From positions 62,001 through 126,000 of the forward strand of contig NZ_QHGY01000005.1 in the NCBI RefSeq assembly GCF_003254665.1: a stretch of 64,000 nucleotides of DNA, written 5' to 3'. The translations under genes were made by a program, and so were the position numbers. Positions 18,280-27,419 of the stretch are shown here, piece after piece. How positions within the stretch are numbered: the first letter of the stretch is position 1; each line of letters begins with the position of its first letter. The notes beneath the pieces were generated by a model. That model worked only from the letters and a program-made list of their open reading frames with translations. It did no database searches and was not told the origin of the DNA. The DNA is from Billgrantia lactosivorans (GTDB lineage: Bacteria > Pseudomonadota > Gammaproteobacteria > Pseudomonadales > Halomonadaceae).

Positions 18280-18549
18280 ATGACACCGGAAATGGTCATG
18301 AGCATTGCCTACCAGGGCATGCGGGTGACGCTGTTCCTGGCCGGCCCGCTGCTGATCACCGCGCTGTTGACCGGCCTGATCGTGAGCCTGTTCCAGGCCG
18401 CGACCCAGATCAACGAGATGACGCTCTCCTTCATTCCCAAGATCCTGGGGGTCTTCACCGTGCTGGTGCTGGCCGGCCCCTGGCTGATCGGCCTGATCGT
18501 CGACTTCACGCGCAATCTCTTCACCAGCATTCCCAGCATGCTGATGTGA
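18280..18549 (+). CDS. fliQ: flagellar type III export gate protein FliQ
   Basis: 89 residues, two membrane helices. Starts MTPEMVMSIAYQGM and keeps the family core LIVSLFQAATQINEMTLSFI. GAGG lies six bases upstream of the ATG. The gap of 59 bases to fliP contains no other feature. Forms the FliPQR export channel. Confidence 0.97.
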   Translation: MTPEMVMSIAYQGMRVTLFLAGPLLITALLTGLIVSLFQAATQINEMTLSFIPKILGVFTVLVLAGPWLIGLIVDFTRNLFTSIPSMLM

Positions 18550-18556
18550 GGCCCGC

Positions 18557-19348
18557 ATGGTCGAGGTGACCTTTGACCAGCTGCACGGCTGGCTGGTACT
18601 TCTGCTGTGGCCCTTCGTGCGGATCCTGGCCTTCTTCTCGGCTGCGCCGCTGTGGGGCCACTCCAGCGTGCCGCGACAGGCCAAGGTCGGGCTGGCCTTC
18701 CTGGTCGCGGTGGTCATCGCGCCGGTGCTTCCCCCCATGCCCGACGTGCCGATCATGTCGTGGGCGGGGTTGGGCCTGATGGTGGAACAGATGCTGATCG
18801 GCATCGCCATAGGCCTGGTCATGCATGTCGTCTTCGCCGTGGTGCAGGCCGCGGGCGAGTTCATCGGCCTGCAGATGGGCCTCGCCTTCGCCACCTTCTT
18901 CGATGCCGGCAGCGGTACCAACAGCATGATCCTGTCGCGGGTGTTCTTCATGATCGCCCTGCTGATGTTCCTCGCCCTGGGCGGCCACCTGATGGTGTTG
19001 GAAGCGCTGGTCACGAGCTTCCACGGCCTGCCGGTCGGCATCGGCGCCTTCAACCCCGCCGCCTTCGAGATGCTGGTGCGCTACGGCGGCACCATCTTCG
19101 TGGCGGGCATGTCGCTGGCCCTTCCGCTGGTCGGTTCGCTGCTGATCATCAACCTGGCCATGGGTATCCTCAACCGCTCCGCGCCCCAGCTCACGGTGTT
19201 CAACATCGGCTTCCCCATGACCCTTACCATCGGCCTGGTGCTGCTGATGGTGCTGATGACCGACATGTCGCGCTTCCTGCAGGGGCTGTTCAGCCACGGC
19301 ATCCAGTTCCTCTACTCGCTCATCGAGGCGTTGGCACCGCTCTCCTGA
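18557..19348 (+). CDS. fliR: flagellar type III export gate protein FliR
   Basis: 263 residues with about six hydrophobic helices. Family features include FEIG-type segments (AAGEFIGLQMGLAFATFFD) and NIGFPMTLTIGL. Single FliR closes the FliP5-Q4-R1 channel. Last gene of the plus-strand fli block; flhB is not next to it here. Downstream sequence converges with flgL. Confidence 0.97.
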   Translation: MVEVTFDQLHGWLVLLLWPFVRILAFFSAAPLWGHSSVPRQAKVGLAFLVAVVIAPVLPPMPDVPIMSWAGLGLMVEQMLIGIAIGLVMHVVFAVVQAAGEFIGLQMGLAFATFFDAGSGTNSMILSRVFFMIALLMFLALGGHLMVLEALVTSFHGLPVGIGAFNPAAFEMLVRYGGTIFVAGMSLALPLVGSLLIINLAMGILNRSAPQLTVFNIGFPMTLTIGLVLLMVLMTDMSRFLQGLFSHGIQFLYSLIEALAPLS

Positions 19349-19375
19349 CCCAGCGACCTGCCCGTCCCTGCAACG

Positions 19376-19404
19376 AAAAAAACCGCCCCGGCAAGCCGGA
19401 GCGG
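19376..19404 (-). terminator. rho-independent terminator of the flg operon
   Basis: Minus strand CCGCTCCGGC/GCCGGGGCGG stem (one mismatch in ten) with a 2-base loop followed by TTTTTTT. It ends transcription coming through flgL; the opposite strand has no U-tract. Confidence 0.9.
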
Positions 19405-19412
19405 CGAAAAGA

Positions 19413-19438
19413 GATCGTGCTTGACTAGACGCACGATC
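19413..19438 (-). terminator. second hairpin upstream of the flg terminator
   Basis: Perfect inverted repeat GATCGTGC-N10-GCACGATC, followed on the minus strand by TCTTTTC. It is met first by flgL transcription, forming a tandem pair with the stronger terminator at 19376-19404. Confidence 0.65.
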
Positions 19439-19491
19439 TGCAGGGAACCAAAGTCATGCGGGATCGAGCTCTGGCATCCCTGCCAAAGTGC

Positions 19492-20787
19492 TTAAAGGAA
19501 GTTGAACAGCGACAGGCCCTTGACGTCGACGAAGGCCTTCTGTGCCGCCTGCAGCCCGACCTGGCGCAGGCTGTACTCGGAAATGGCCTCGTTGTAGTCG
19601 AGGTCGACCAGGTCCGAAAGCGTCTGCTCGTAGTTCGTCATGCGGTTGCTGCTGACGGCATCGACCACATCGAGCTCGTTGAGCCTGGCGCCCATGGAAG
19701 CGCGCACGGTCAGTACGTTGTCGAGGTTGTTGTCGAGTTCGCGCATCACCGTATTGATGGTGTTGCGGAAATGGGCGCGATTCTCGTCCGTGCCCTCCTG
19801 ATCCAGCTCCAGCAGATCGATGGCATCCTTCAGCGACTTAAAGACGTCCTGGTTGGCGCTCTCATGGTTTGCCGGGCGCAGCTGCAGCTGGTCACCGTCC
19901 ACGGGGGTGCCTTCCAGCGTGATACTGACGCCACCGAAGCTGACCGTCTTGCCGGACTGATAGGCTTCGTCGGTAATGATGGCTGTGCGGGTGCCGTCCT
20001 CTTCTATGGCACTGACGGAGAAGACCGGATCGCCATCCCCATCGGTGCCGAACTCCAGCTCGAACGGCTTGCCGAAATGCGCGTCTTCCGGATCCACACG
20101 ACTCGGGCCGCTGGTGAAGGCAACGGAGCCTTCATTGCGTACATAGCCCTGCTGGGTGCCGATGCTGATGTCGCCTGCCGACGCTTGTTCCGCCCGCGCT
20201 ACATAGCCCGCCCCGGAAGGTACGCCCTGGAAGATGGTCTTGCCATTGTCGGCCACCTGCATCAGCCGCGAGGCGTCGATCCGCTGCTCGCGCGTACTGT
20301 CGTCGCCGACATACTCCACACCCGAGGCCCCTTCCCCGCTGGTTCTGGCAAAGGGGGGGGAATCATCCTGGTAGCCGCCGAACAGGTAACGCCCGTTGCC
20401 ATCGGTGGCATTGGCCTGGCCGATCAAGGTCTCGTAGATGCCACGCAGCTCGGAGGCCACCGACTGGCGGTCGACATCGCTCAGCGTGTCGCTCGATGCC
20501 TGTACCAGCAGGGTCTTGGCGCTGGTGATGGCATCGCCGGCACTGTTGAGCACGCTCTCGGCCTGGGCCAGCGAGTTGCGCGCCGACACCCGCGCATCGG
20601 CGAACTGCTGTGTCACCGCCTTGGCCTGGGAGACCCCCACCGCCCGCGACGATGCCTGCGGGTCGTCGGAGGGGTTCACCACCCGGCGGCCACTGGCAAT
20701 CTGCTGACCGACCTTGAGGAAGTCACCCTGCTGCCGGTTCATGGACGACACGCTCTGGTCGAACATGGTCACGGTGCTGATACGCAT
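19492..20787 (-). CDS. flgL: flagellar hook-filament junction protein FlgL
   Basis: 431 residues. Starts MRISTVTMFDQSVSSMNRQQ, the flagellin-like N-terminal helix, and closes with a flagellin_C helix (LSDLVDLDYNEAISEYSLRQ). FlgL (HAP3) is the second junction protein between hook and filament. It follows flgK by 20 bases and should be read from the sigma-28 promoter in front of flgK as well as from the flg operon. Confidence 0.96.
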   Translation of the reverse strand: MRISTVTMFDQSVSSMNRQQGDFLKVGQQIASGRRVVNPSDDPQASSRAVGVSQAKAVTQQFADARVSARNSLAQAESVLNSAGDAITSAKTLLVQASSDTLSDVDRQSVASELRGIYETLIGQANATDGNGRYLFGGYQDDSPPFARTSGEGASGVEYVGDDSTREQRIDASRLMQVADNGKTIFQGVPSGAGYVARAEQASAGDISIGTQQGYVRNEGSVAFTSGPSRVDPEDAHFGKPFELEFGTDGDGDPVFSVSAIEEDGTRTAIITDEAYQSGKTVSFGGVSITLEGTPVDGDQLQLRPANHESANQDVFKSLKDAIDLLELDQEGTDENRAHFRNTINTVMRELDNNLDNVLTVRASMGARLNELDVVDAVSSNRMTNYEQTLSDLVDLDYNEAISEYSLRQVGLQAAQKAFVDVKGLSLFNFL

Positions 20788-20807
20788 CGTTCTGGACTCC
20801 CTGAAGA

Positions 20808-22709
20808 TCAGTTACGCAAGCCGAGGATGGTGTCGAATACCGTGGAAGCGGTATCGATGACCCGGGCGTTGGCCGTGTAGTACTGCTGGTAGCGAATCAG
20901 GTTGGCGGCCTCTTCATCGAGGTTGACGCCCGACTCGGACTGCTGCACCGCCTTGAGCTGGTCGGTGAGCCCCTGGCGGGCATCGAGGTTGACCTTGACG
21001 ATATTGGTCTGGTTACCGACGTCGCTGACCATGCCGGCATAGGCCTGGCTCAACGACGCCCGTCCGGCCACCAGGGACTCGCTCTGCAGGTTCTGCAGGG
21101 CCAGGGCGTTGCGGTTGTCGCCGGTACCGGTGCTCGCGATGCCGAACTCGAGGCTGGCTGTCTCGCCAGTTTCGGGCAGCGCGGTCACCTCGAAAGAGAT
21201 GCCATCCACCTCGAGCCTATCCCCCGCTACCACCACCTCCGTGGCGGGATCGAAGGGCTCTCCATTACGGGTCACCGGGGAACCTCCCGGGCTCACGGCC
21301 AGTCTGCCGTCGTCTTCCAGCTCGAGGCTGTAGGCGGTACCGCCTGTCAGCGCACCGTCCTGTGCACTGACTTTGTCGATTGCCATATCGCCATCGGAGT
21401 GTACGAAGCTCCCCGCCGCGATCTTGTCCAGATCACCGACCTGCGACTCGAAGTTCGCCGCGGCGCGGCGCACCGGCTGCACTTCGAAGCGATCGCCGCT
21501 GGCGGGCGGTTCACTGAACTCGAGCTTGATACCACCGAAACTCAGCACCTCGTTTTCCCAGCTGACCTCGGCGGCGGGCACGGCCTGGCCATTGTCCTTG
21601 CGCGTGACCTGAGGCTCGCCAGCGCTATCGAAGCGCACCGTGTAATCGGTCGCGCGCAGCTTGCCGATGTTCGCCTCATCGAAGCTCGCCTCGACGACTT
21701 CCGCATCGCTGCTGTTGCGCGGCGAGGAATAGGCCTGCGGCTGGCCGATGGAGAAGAAATCGGCACCCTGTTCGCCGTCGAGATCCTGTCCCAGGCGATG
21801 CTGCTCGTTGAAGCCCACGGTCATCGACACGGCCAGCTGACCGATCTGGTTCTGCGTCTTGTCCAGGGTTTCGGAACGGAAAGTCATCAGGCCACCGAGG
21901 GTGCCGCCCTGGATGGAGTCCTCCGGCAGCGCCACCAGGGAGCCGCCGGAATCACGGTAGCCCAGCACGGTACGCTGGGGATCGCCGGGGGCGTCCATCG
22001 CTTCCAGGCGATAGTGGTTGGTGCCGGACACCAGCGGCTGGCCGTTGGGCAGGCTGATGTTGTAGCTCTTGCCGTCCTGGATCTCCAGGCGCAGGTCCAT
22101 GCGCTCACTCAACTCGCCCACCAGCTGGTCACGCTGGTTGAGCAGGCTGTTGGGGGCCTCGCCGCTACGCGCGCGGGCCAGGGCGATCTCGCGGTTGAGG
22201 GTGGCGAGCTGCTCGGTGGCGTTGTTGATCTGGGTGACTTCATCCTCGACCTGGCCGTTGATGCCCTCCTGCATGTCCTGCAGGTAGCCGTCGAAGGCAC
22301 GGAACTGGGCGGTCAGGGTGTCGGCGGTGCCGAGCACGCCCTGACGAGCGGCGGGATCGGAAGGTGCGCCGGCCAGGTCCTCGAGCGAGGAGAAGAAATT
22401 CTGCATCAGCGGCGCCAGGCCCGCTTCGCGGTCGGCAAGCAGGTTGTCGATCTGGCTGATCTGGTTCTCGTAGGTCTCCAGCGCACTGGAGGAGCTGGTC
22501 GCGGCGTTGAGCTGCGAGGCGACGTACTTGTCGAACTGGCGCTGGATGTCGTTGACCTGCACGCCGGCATCGGCACGGCTCTGCCCCAGGATCGTCAGCT
22601 CCCGGTTGTAGCCGGGGGTGTAGACGTTACTGATATTGTTGCTGGTGGTGTTCAGCGCGTTCTGGGCGGCATTCAGGCCGCTCAGGCCGACGGAAAAAAT
22701 GGTGCTCAT
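20808..22709 (-). CDS. flgK: flagellar hook-associated protein FlgK
   Basis: 633 residues from the ATG at 22709 (MSTIFSVGLSGLNAAQNAL), which has GAAAGGA nine bases upstream; a start seven codons earlier has no ribosome site. FlgK (HAP1) joins hook and filament. The bb-rod motif (TTSNNISNVYTPGYNR) lies at about 24-40 and the C-terminal motif GVNLDEEAANLIRYQQYYTA near the end. Its 61-base upstream gap holds a sigma-28 promoter. Confidence 0.97.
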   Translation of the reverse strand: MSTIFSVGLSGLNAAQNALNTTSNNISNVYTPGYNRELTILGQSRADAGVQVNDIQRQFDKYVASQLNAATSSSSALETYENQISQIDNLLADREAGLAPLMQNFFSSLEDLAGAPSDPAARQGVLGTADTLTAQFRAFDGYLQDMQEGINGQVEDEVTQINNATEQLATLNREIALARARSGEAPNSLLNQRDQLVGELSERMDLRLEIQDGKSYNISLPNGQPLVSGTNHYRLEAMDAPGDPQRTVLGYRDSGGSLVALPEDSIQGGTLGGLMTFRSETLDKTQNQIGQLAVSMTVGFNEQHRLGQDLDGEQGADFFSIGQPQAYSSPRNSSDAEVVEASFDEANIGKLRATDYTVRFDSAGEPQVTRKDNGQAVPAAEVSWENEVLSFGGIKLEFSEPPASGDRFEVQPVRRAAANFESQVGDLDKIAAGSFVHSDGDMAIDKVSAQDGALTGGTAYSLELEDDGRLAVSPGGSPVTRNGEPFDPATEVVVAGDRLEVDGISFEVTALPETGETASLEFGIASTGTGDNRNALALQNLQSESLVAGRASLSQAYAGMVSDVGNQTNIVKVNLDARQGLTDQLKAVQQSESGVNLDEEAANLIRYQQYYTANARVIDTASTVFDTILGLRN

Positions 22710-22738
22710 GGTGTCGTTTCCTTTCGCCAATGCCCGTT

Positions 22739-22765
22739 ATATCGGCCTGATTCAGAGGATCTTTA
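22739..22765 (-). promoter_or_regulatory. sigma-28 promoter of flgKL
   Basis: Minus strand TAAAG and GCCGATAT with 15 bases between TAAA and GCCG; 7 of 8 matches in the -10 box. It overlaps the last codons region of flgJ and would start a transcript about 25 bases before the flgK ATG. Confidence 0.9.
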
Positions 22766-22770
22766 GTGGC

Positions 22771-23901
22771 TCAATAACTAAAAAAGACCAGCGAATCGCC
22801 CCGCGTCTCCACCGGCCCCATGCTGTTCATGACCGCGATCAGCTTGTCCGCATAGGCGGGGTCAGTGGCATAGCCTCCCGCCTGCAGGGCGCGTGCGGCC
22901 TGCTCGGCGCTGCCGGCAGTCGTCACTTCCGCATAGCGGGGATTGTTGCCGATCAGCCGCGCATAATCGGTGAAGGCCTCCTCGAAGGAGTCGTAGGCGC
23001 GGAAGGTGTCGACCACGCGCGTGCGCCGCCCGTCGATGTACTCATGGGTGGTGACGTCGGTGGTACGCCCCTGCCAGTTACGCCCTGCCTTGATGCCGAA
23101 CAGGTTGTAGCTGTTGCCACCGTCGGCCGTGGCGATCTCGTGGCGGCCCCAGCCGGTCTCCAGCGCCGCCTGGGCCAGGATCAGCTCGGCCGGAACGCCG
23201 GTCTTGCGGCTGGCCGCCTGGGCAGGTGCCGAGAGGCGCTCCATGAAGCGCTGGGCATGCTCTCCTGCCTGGCCAGCCGGGGCGGTGCGAGGCGACTCGC
23301 CGCCCGCCGGGGCGGGGGTGCCTGGCGGGGCCGCGCCGGGGTTCGGCGCCGGCAGCGTGGCATCGACCGCACTCATGAAGCCGCCCCGCACCGCCTCGAG
23401 CTCCTCGAGGAAGGTGGCCGGCGCGCTGGCCGCTTCGCCATTCCGCGACGCCTCCTGGCCTGCCGCCGCATCCCGCTCGGCCTGCTCAGCGCTTTCCGGC
23501 TGCAGGGCATCCTGCAATACCCGTGGCTGGCCGCGGGGAATGCCGGCAATCAGTTCCTTCAGTTCGCGGTCGGCCACGCCGGAGCGGGAGGACGAGGCGC
23601 CCATCTGGCTTTCGAGCTGGGCGACGAGATGTTCGGCCAGGCCGATGCCTCGTCCGGACATGGTCTGCGCCCACTGCTGGTCGAGCATCGACTGGTAGAA
23701 CTCGCCCTGCTGGCTGTCGAGCAGGCCGCCGGAGGGGATGGTGTCGCGCATGCTCTTGAGCATCATCTGCAGGAACAGCGCCTCGAACTGCTGGGCGGCG
23801 CCGCGCAGGCCGGCAGCGCTGTCCTGCCGTGCGGTGTGCTTGAGGCGTTCGAGCCCCTGTACATCGAGGGCGAACTGGCTGGTGGCGTCCTGGATGCTCA
23901 T
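22771..23901 (-). CDS. flgJ: flagellar rod assembly protein and muramidase FlgJ
   Basis: 376 residues, dual-domain FlgJ. The N-terminal rod-capping domain (about 10-105) has QFEALFLQMMLKSMRDT. A low-complexity Ala/Pro linker follows. The C-terminal glucosaminidase domain (about 215-365) has the catalytic Glu in AALETGWG and the NLFGIKAG motif. It opens the peptidoglycan for the growing rod. Start ATG shares one base with the flgI stop. Confidence 0.97.
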   Translation of the reverse strand: MSIQDATSQFALDVQGLERLKHTARQDSAAGLRGAAQQFEALFLQMMLKSMRDTIPSGGLLDSQQGEFYQSMLDQQWAQTMSGRGIGLAEHLVAQLESQMGASSSRSGVADRELKELIAGIPRGQPRVLQDALQPESAEQAERDAAAGQEASRNGEAASAPATFLEELEAVRGGFMSAVDATLPAPNPGAAPPGTPAPAGGESPRTAPAGQAGEHAQRFMERLSAPAQAASRKTGVPAELILAQAALETGWGRHEIATADGGNSYNLFGIKAGRNWQGRTTDVTTHEYIDGRRTRVVDTFRAYDSFEEAFTDYARLIGNNPRYAEVTTAGSAEQAARALQAGGYATDPAYADKLIAVMNSMGPVETRGDSLVFFSY

Positions 23902-25040
23902 CAGAGGATCTCCAGGTCGGCGCGCAGCGAGCCGGAAGCCTTGAGGGCCTCGAGAATCGCCATCAGGTCGGAGGGCGTGGCGCCGAGGGCGTTGAGCGCA
24001 TTGACCACGTCGACCAGGTCCGCCCCTTCGACCACGCGCAGGTAGGCGTCCTGTTCCTGCACCTCGATTTCGGTGTCGGGCACCACCACCGTCTCTCCCT
24101 CACCGAAGGGGGCCGGCTGGCTGACCATGAAGCGTGGATCGATCACGATGGAGAGGTTGCCATGGGCCACCGCGGCGCGATGCAGCTTGACCGCACTGTT
24201 CATGACCACCGAGCCCGTGCGGGCGTTGAACACCACCTTGGCCGCGGCCTCCGTGGGCGTGACCTGGATATTCTCCACCTGAGCCATGAAGTTGACCCGG
24301 GAGTTGGCGTTCATCGGCCCGTCGAGGGCGATGACGCGACCGTTCATTGCCGCCGCCACCGGGCGGCCGAACTCGTCGTTGATGGCATTGACCACGCGCT
24401 GCACGGTGCCGAAATCCGACTCCTTCAGCTCCAGTTCGAGCAAGCCCGAATTGGCGCCAAGGTCGAGAGGCACTTCCCGTTCCACCATGGCACCGCCGGC
24501 AATGCGCCCGCCCGCCAGCTGGTTGACCTGTACCGAGGCGCCGCCCGCTTCCGCTCCGGCCCCGCCGACCAGCAGGTTGCCCTGGGCGATGGCGTAGGTA
24601 TCGCCGTCGGCTCCCTTCAGCGGCGTCATCAGCAGGGTGCCGCCGCGCAGGCTGCGCGCATTGCCGATCGAGGAGACGTTGACGTCCAGCCGCTGGCCGG
24701 GGCGCGAGAACGGCGGCAGGTCGGCCGTGACCATCACCGCGGCCACGTTGCGCAGCTGCATGTTGGTGCCGGGCGGCACGGTGATACCGAGCTGCGACAG
24801 CATGTTGGTCAGGCTCTGCCCGGTGAACGGGGCCTGCATGGTCTGGTCGCCGGTACCGTCGAGCCCGACCACCAGGCCGTAGCCCACCAGTTGGTTGTCG
24901 CGCACGCCGGCAAAGCTGGCGATTTCCCGGATCCGCTCGGCCTGTGCCGGCAGCGCCAGCAGGAGGAGGCAGGCCAGCAGCAGGAGTTGCGCCGCCATCG
25001 AAGCGAAACGGTTTGGCTTGGACATCGTGAGAGTCGTCAT
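23901..25040 (-). CDS. flgI: flagellar P-ring protein FlgI
   Basis: 379 residues with a signal peptide (QLLLLACLLLLALPAQA, cleavage before ERIREIAS). The conserved VRDNQLVGYGLVVGLDGTGD motif follows at once. FlgI forms the periplasmic P ring around the rod. The first ATG (25040) has GGGGCG upstream; an ATG five codons later lacks a ribosome site. Confidence 0.97.
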   Translation of the reverse strand: MTTLTMSKPNRFASMAAQLLLLACLLLLALPAQAERIREIASFAGVRDNQLVGYGLVVGLDGTGDQTMQAPFTGQSLTNMLSQLGITVPPGTNMQLRNVAAVMVTADLPPFSRPGQRLDVNVSSIGNARSLRGGTLLMTPLKGADGDTYAIAQGNLLVGGAGAEAGGASVQVNQLAGGRIAGGAMVEREVPLDLGANSGLLELELKESDFGTVQRVVNAINDEFGRPVAAAMNGRVIALDGPMNANSRVNFMAQVENIQVTPTEAAAKVVFNARTGSVVMNSAVKLHRAAVAHGNLSIVIDPRFMVSQPAPFGEGETVVVPDTEIEVQEQDAYLRVVEGADLVDVVNALNALGATPSDLMAILEALKASGSLRADLEIL

Positions 25041-25063
25041 GGTCGCCCCGCTAGCTCATCGCA

Positions 25064-25771
25064 TCAGAAAGGCGAGATGTTGAGGAAGAAGCGCTGCATC
25101 CAGCCCATGTACTGCGCCTCGTTGATGTAGCCGTTGCCGACGTATTCGATACGGGCATCGGCGACGGCGGTCGAGGGCACGGTGTTCTGGCCGGTGATGG
25201 CGCGCGGGTTGACCACCCCGGAGAAGCGGATGAACTCCACCCCCTGGTTGATGGCGATCTGCTTCTCGCCCCGCACCCGCAGGTTGCCGTTGTGCATCAC
25301 CTCGAGCACCGAGACGGTAATGGTGCCGGTGAAGCTGTTGTTGGCCTGGGAGCCGCCACCGCCGGCAAAATCGCTTTCGCCGGAGAGATCGAAGCCGTAC
25401 TCGGCCAGGCGCTCCAGGGCGTCGGGCAACTCGGCCAGGTCGAGGCTGGCCGAGCCGCTGCGATCCATGTTGGAGCGCGAGTTCTTGCTGGCACTGACCT
25501 CCTCGTCGAGCACGATGGTCAGGATGTCGCCCACCATGCGCGGTCGACGATCCTCGAACAGCGGCTGAACCCCGCGATGCGCCTGGTAGATGGAGCCATT
25601 GGCCATCCGCGGCGGCGGCTCGACGATGTTGATCTGTTCCTGCTCGCCGACCACCGAGGCGCGCGGCACCTGGGCGCAGCCGCCCAACGCCAGCATGGCG
25701 ATGGCAAGAATCGCGATGGTCATCCTTGCGGTCAAGACCCCCGCCCTCGAATCAGTACCCTTACCTTTCAT
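25064..25771 (-). CDS. flgH: flagellar L-ring lipoprotein FlgH
   Basis: 235 residues. A lipobox LALGGC places the lipidated Cys at about residue 32, after MTIAILAIAM, so FlgH would be an outer-membrane lipoprotein forming the L ring. Family motifs: GSIYQAHRGVQPLFEDRRPR and VVNPRAITGQNTVPS. Met17 is a possible alternative start that would give a more usual signal peptide length. Confidence 0.96.
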   Translation of the reverse strand: MKGKGTDSRAGVLTARMTIAILAIAMLALGGCAQVPRASVVGEQEQINIVEPPPRMANGSIYQAHRGVQPLFEDRRPRMVGDILTIVLDEEVSASKNSRSNMDRSGSASLDLAELPDALERLAEYGFDLSGESDFAGGGGSQANNSFTGTITVSVLEVMHNGNLRVRGEKQIAINQGVEFIRFSGVVNPRAITGQNTVPSTAVADARIEYVGNGYINEAQYMGWMQRFFLNISPF

Positions 25772-25825
25772 GCTTGCTCGCTTCCGGCCGAACCGTTCAG
25801 GCCAAGGTGTGGCATTGGTCGTCGA

Positions 25826-26608
25826 TCACAGCTGGCTCAGGCGCGCCAGCATCTCGTCGCTGGTCTGCACGGCGCGGCTGTTGATCTCATAGGCCCGCTG
25901 GGTCTGGATCATGCTGACCATCTCCTCCACCACATTGACGTTGGAGGTCTCCACATAGCCCTGAAGCAGCCTGCCCGCCCCGTTCATGCCCGGCATGGCC
26001 TCGTTGCGCGGGCCCGACGAGGTGGTCTCGCGATAGAGGTTGCCGCCGATGCTCTCCAGGCCGGTCGCGTTGACGAAGGTGGAGACGGTGATCTGGCCCA
26101 CCTCCAGCGCCTGGTTCACGCCCGGCTGGGTCACCGAGACGATGCCGTCCTCGCCGATGGAGATCGACAGGGCGTTGTCGGGAATGATGATGGCCGGCTC
26201 GAGCGGGTAGCCGTTGGCATTGACCATCTGGCCGTTCTCGTTGAGCTGGAAGCTGCCGTCACGGGTATAGGCCGTGGAGCCATCCGGCATCAGCACCTGG
26301 AAGAAGCCGTTGCCGTTGATCGCCAGGTCACGCGAGTTCTCGGTCTGCTCGAGCCCGCCCTGGCTGTGCAGCCGTTCGGTGGCCACCGGACGCACGCCGG
26401 TACCGACCTGCATGCCCGAGGGCAGGCGGTTCTGCACGTCGTTCTGCGCACCGGGCTGACGCAGGTTCTGGTAGAGCAGATCCTCGAATACCGCCCGCGA
26501 ACGCTTGAAGCCGTTGGTGCTGACGTTGGCCAGGTTGTTGGAGATGACATCCAGCTTGACCTGCTGGGATTCCAGGCCGGTCTTGGCCGTCCACAGTGAC
26601 TTGATCAT
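25826..26608 (-). CDS. flgG: flagellar distal rod protein FlgG
   Basis: 260 residues, exact family length. Begins [16 protein letters not shown], with the bb-rod motif [24 protein letters not shown] at about 27-50, and closes with the FlgG/E C-terminal motif ([19 protein letters not shown]). Builds the distal rod. Lies 24 bases after flgF. Confidence 0.97.
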   Translation of the reverse strand: MIKSLWTAKTGLESQQVKLDVISNNLANVSTNGFKRSRAVFEDLLYQNLRQPGAQNDVQNRLPSGMQVGTGVRPVATERLHSQGGLEQTENSRDLAINGNGFFQVLMPDGSTAYTRDGSFQLNENGQMVNANGYPLEPAIIIPDNALSISIGEDGIVSVTQPGVNQALEVGQITVSTFVNATGLESIGGNLYRETTSSGPRNEAMPGMNGAGRLLQGYVETSNVNVVEEMVSMIQTQRAYEINSRAVQTSDEMLARLSQL

Positions 26609-26632
26609 ATTCGTTTTCCTTGGAGAGCCTCA

Positions 26633-27388
26633 TCAGCCCTGGATGGAGAGCAGATTGTTGGCCCGCTGGGCGTTCTCGTCGGCGGTGCTGATCGCCTTCA
26701 TCTGCATTTCATAGCGCTTGGCCACGTCGATCATGGCGACCATCGCCTCCACCGCGCTGACGTTGCTGCCTTCCAGTGCACCGCTGGCAACCCGGGCTTC
26801 CTCGTCGGCCTGCAGTGCGGCGACCTCGCCCTCGGCATCGGGTGGCATGCGAAACAGCCCGTCGTCGCCACGCTGCAGGTTCTGCTGCGGGGTGACCAGC
26901 TTGAGCTTGCCGACATCGACCAGGGCCTCGGGCCCCTCGCCTTCGCCGATGGCGCTTAGGGTCCCGTCGGCACCGACGCTGACGCTCGAGCCCAGCGGCA
27001 CGACGATGGGGCCGCCGTCGCCGATCACCGGGCGACCCGCGACGCTGACCAGGCCGTTGCCGTCCACCTGCAGATCGCCGCGGCGGGTATAGGCCTCGGT
27101 ACCGTCGTCCGCCTGCACGGCGAGCCAGGCATCGCCCTCCATCGCCACGTCAAGCTCGCGGCCGGTGTGGGTGATCGGCCCCGGGGTGAAGTCGCTGCCC
27201 GGAGTGGTCGCCGCGACCGAAACGCGAGTCGGCAGCGCCGCATCGCCCTGAACCGGCACGGCGCGCATGGCATGCAACTGGGCGCGGAAGCCGCTGGTCG
27301 AGACGTTGGACAGGTTGTGACTGACCACCGCCTGCTGGTCCATGCTCTGCTTGGCGCCGCTCATGGCGGTGTAGAGGATACGGTCCAC
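26633..27388 (-). CDS. flgF: flagellar proximal rod protein FlgF
   Basis: 251 residues. Starts MDRILYTAMSGAKQSMDQQ, with the rod motif HNLSNVSTSGFRAQLHAMRA, and ends with EAMVAMIDVAKRYEMQMK. FlgF is a proximal rod subunit. Position between flgE and flgG is canonical. Confidence 0.96.
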   Translation of the reverse strand: MDRILYTAMSGAKQSMDQQAVVSHNLSNVSTSGFRAQLHAMRAVPVQGDAALPTRVSVAATTPGSDFTPGPITHTGRELDVAMEGDAWLAVQADDGTEAYTRRGDLQVDGNGLVSVAGRPVIGDGGPIVVPLGSSVSVGADGTLSAIGEGEGPEALVDVGKLKLVTPQQNLQRGDDGLFRMPPDAEGEVAALQADEEARVASGALEGSNVSAVEAMVAMIDVAKRYEMQMKAISTADENAQRANNLLSIQG

Positions 27389-27419
27389 GGATTGGCTCCC
27401 TTGAGGCTCGAGTCAGCGC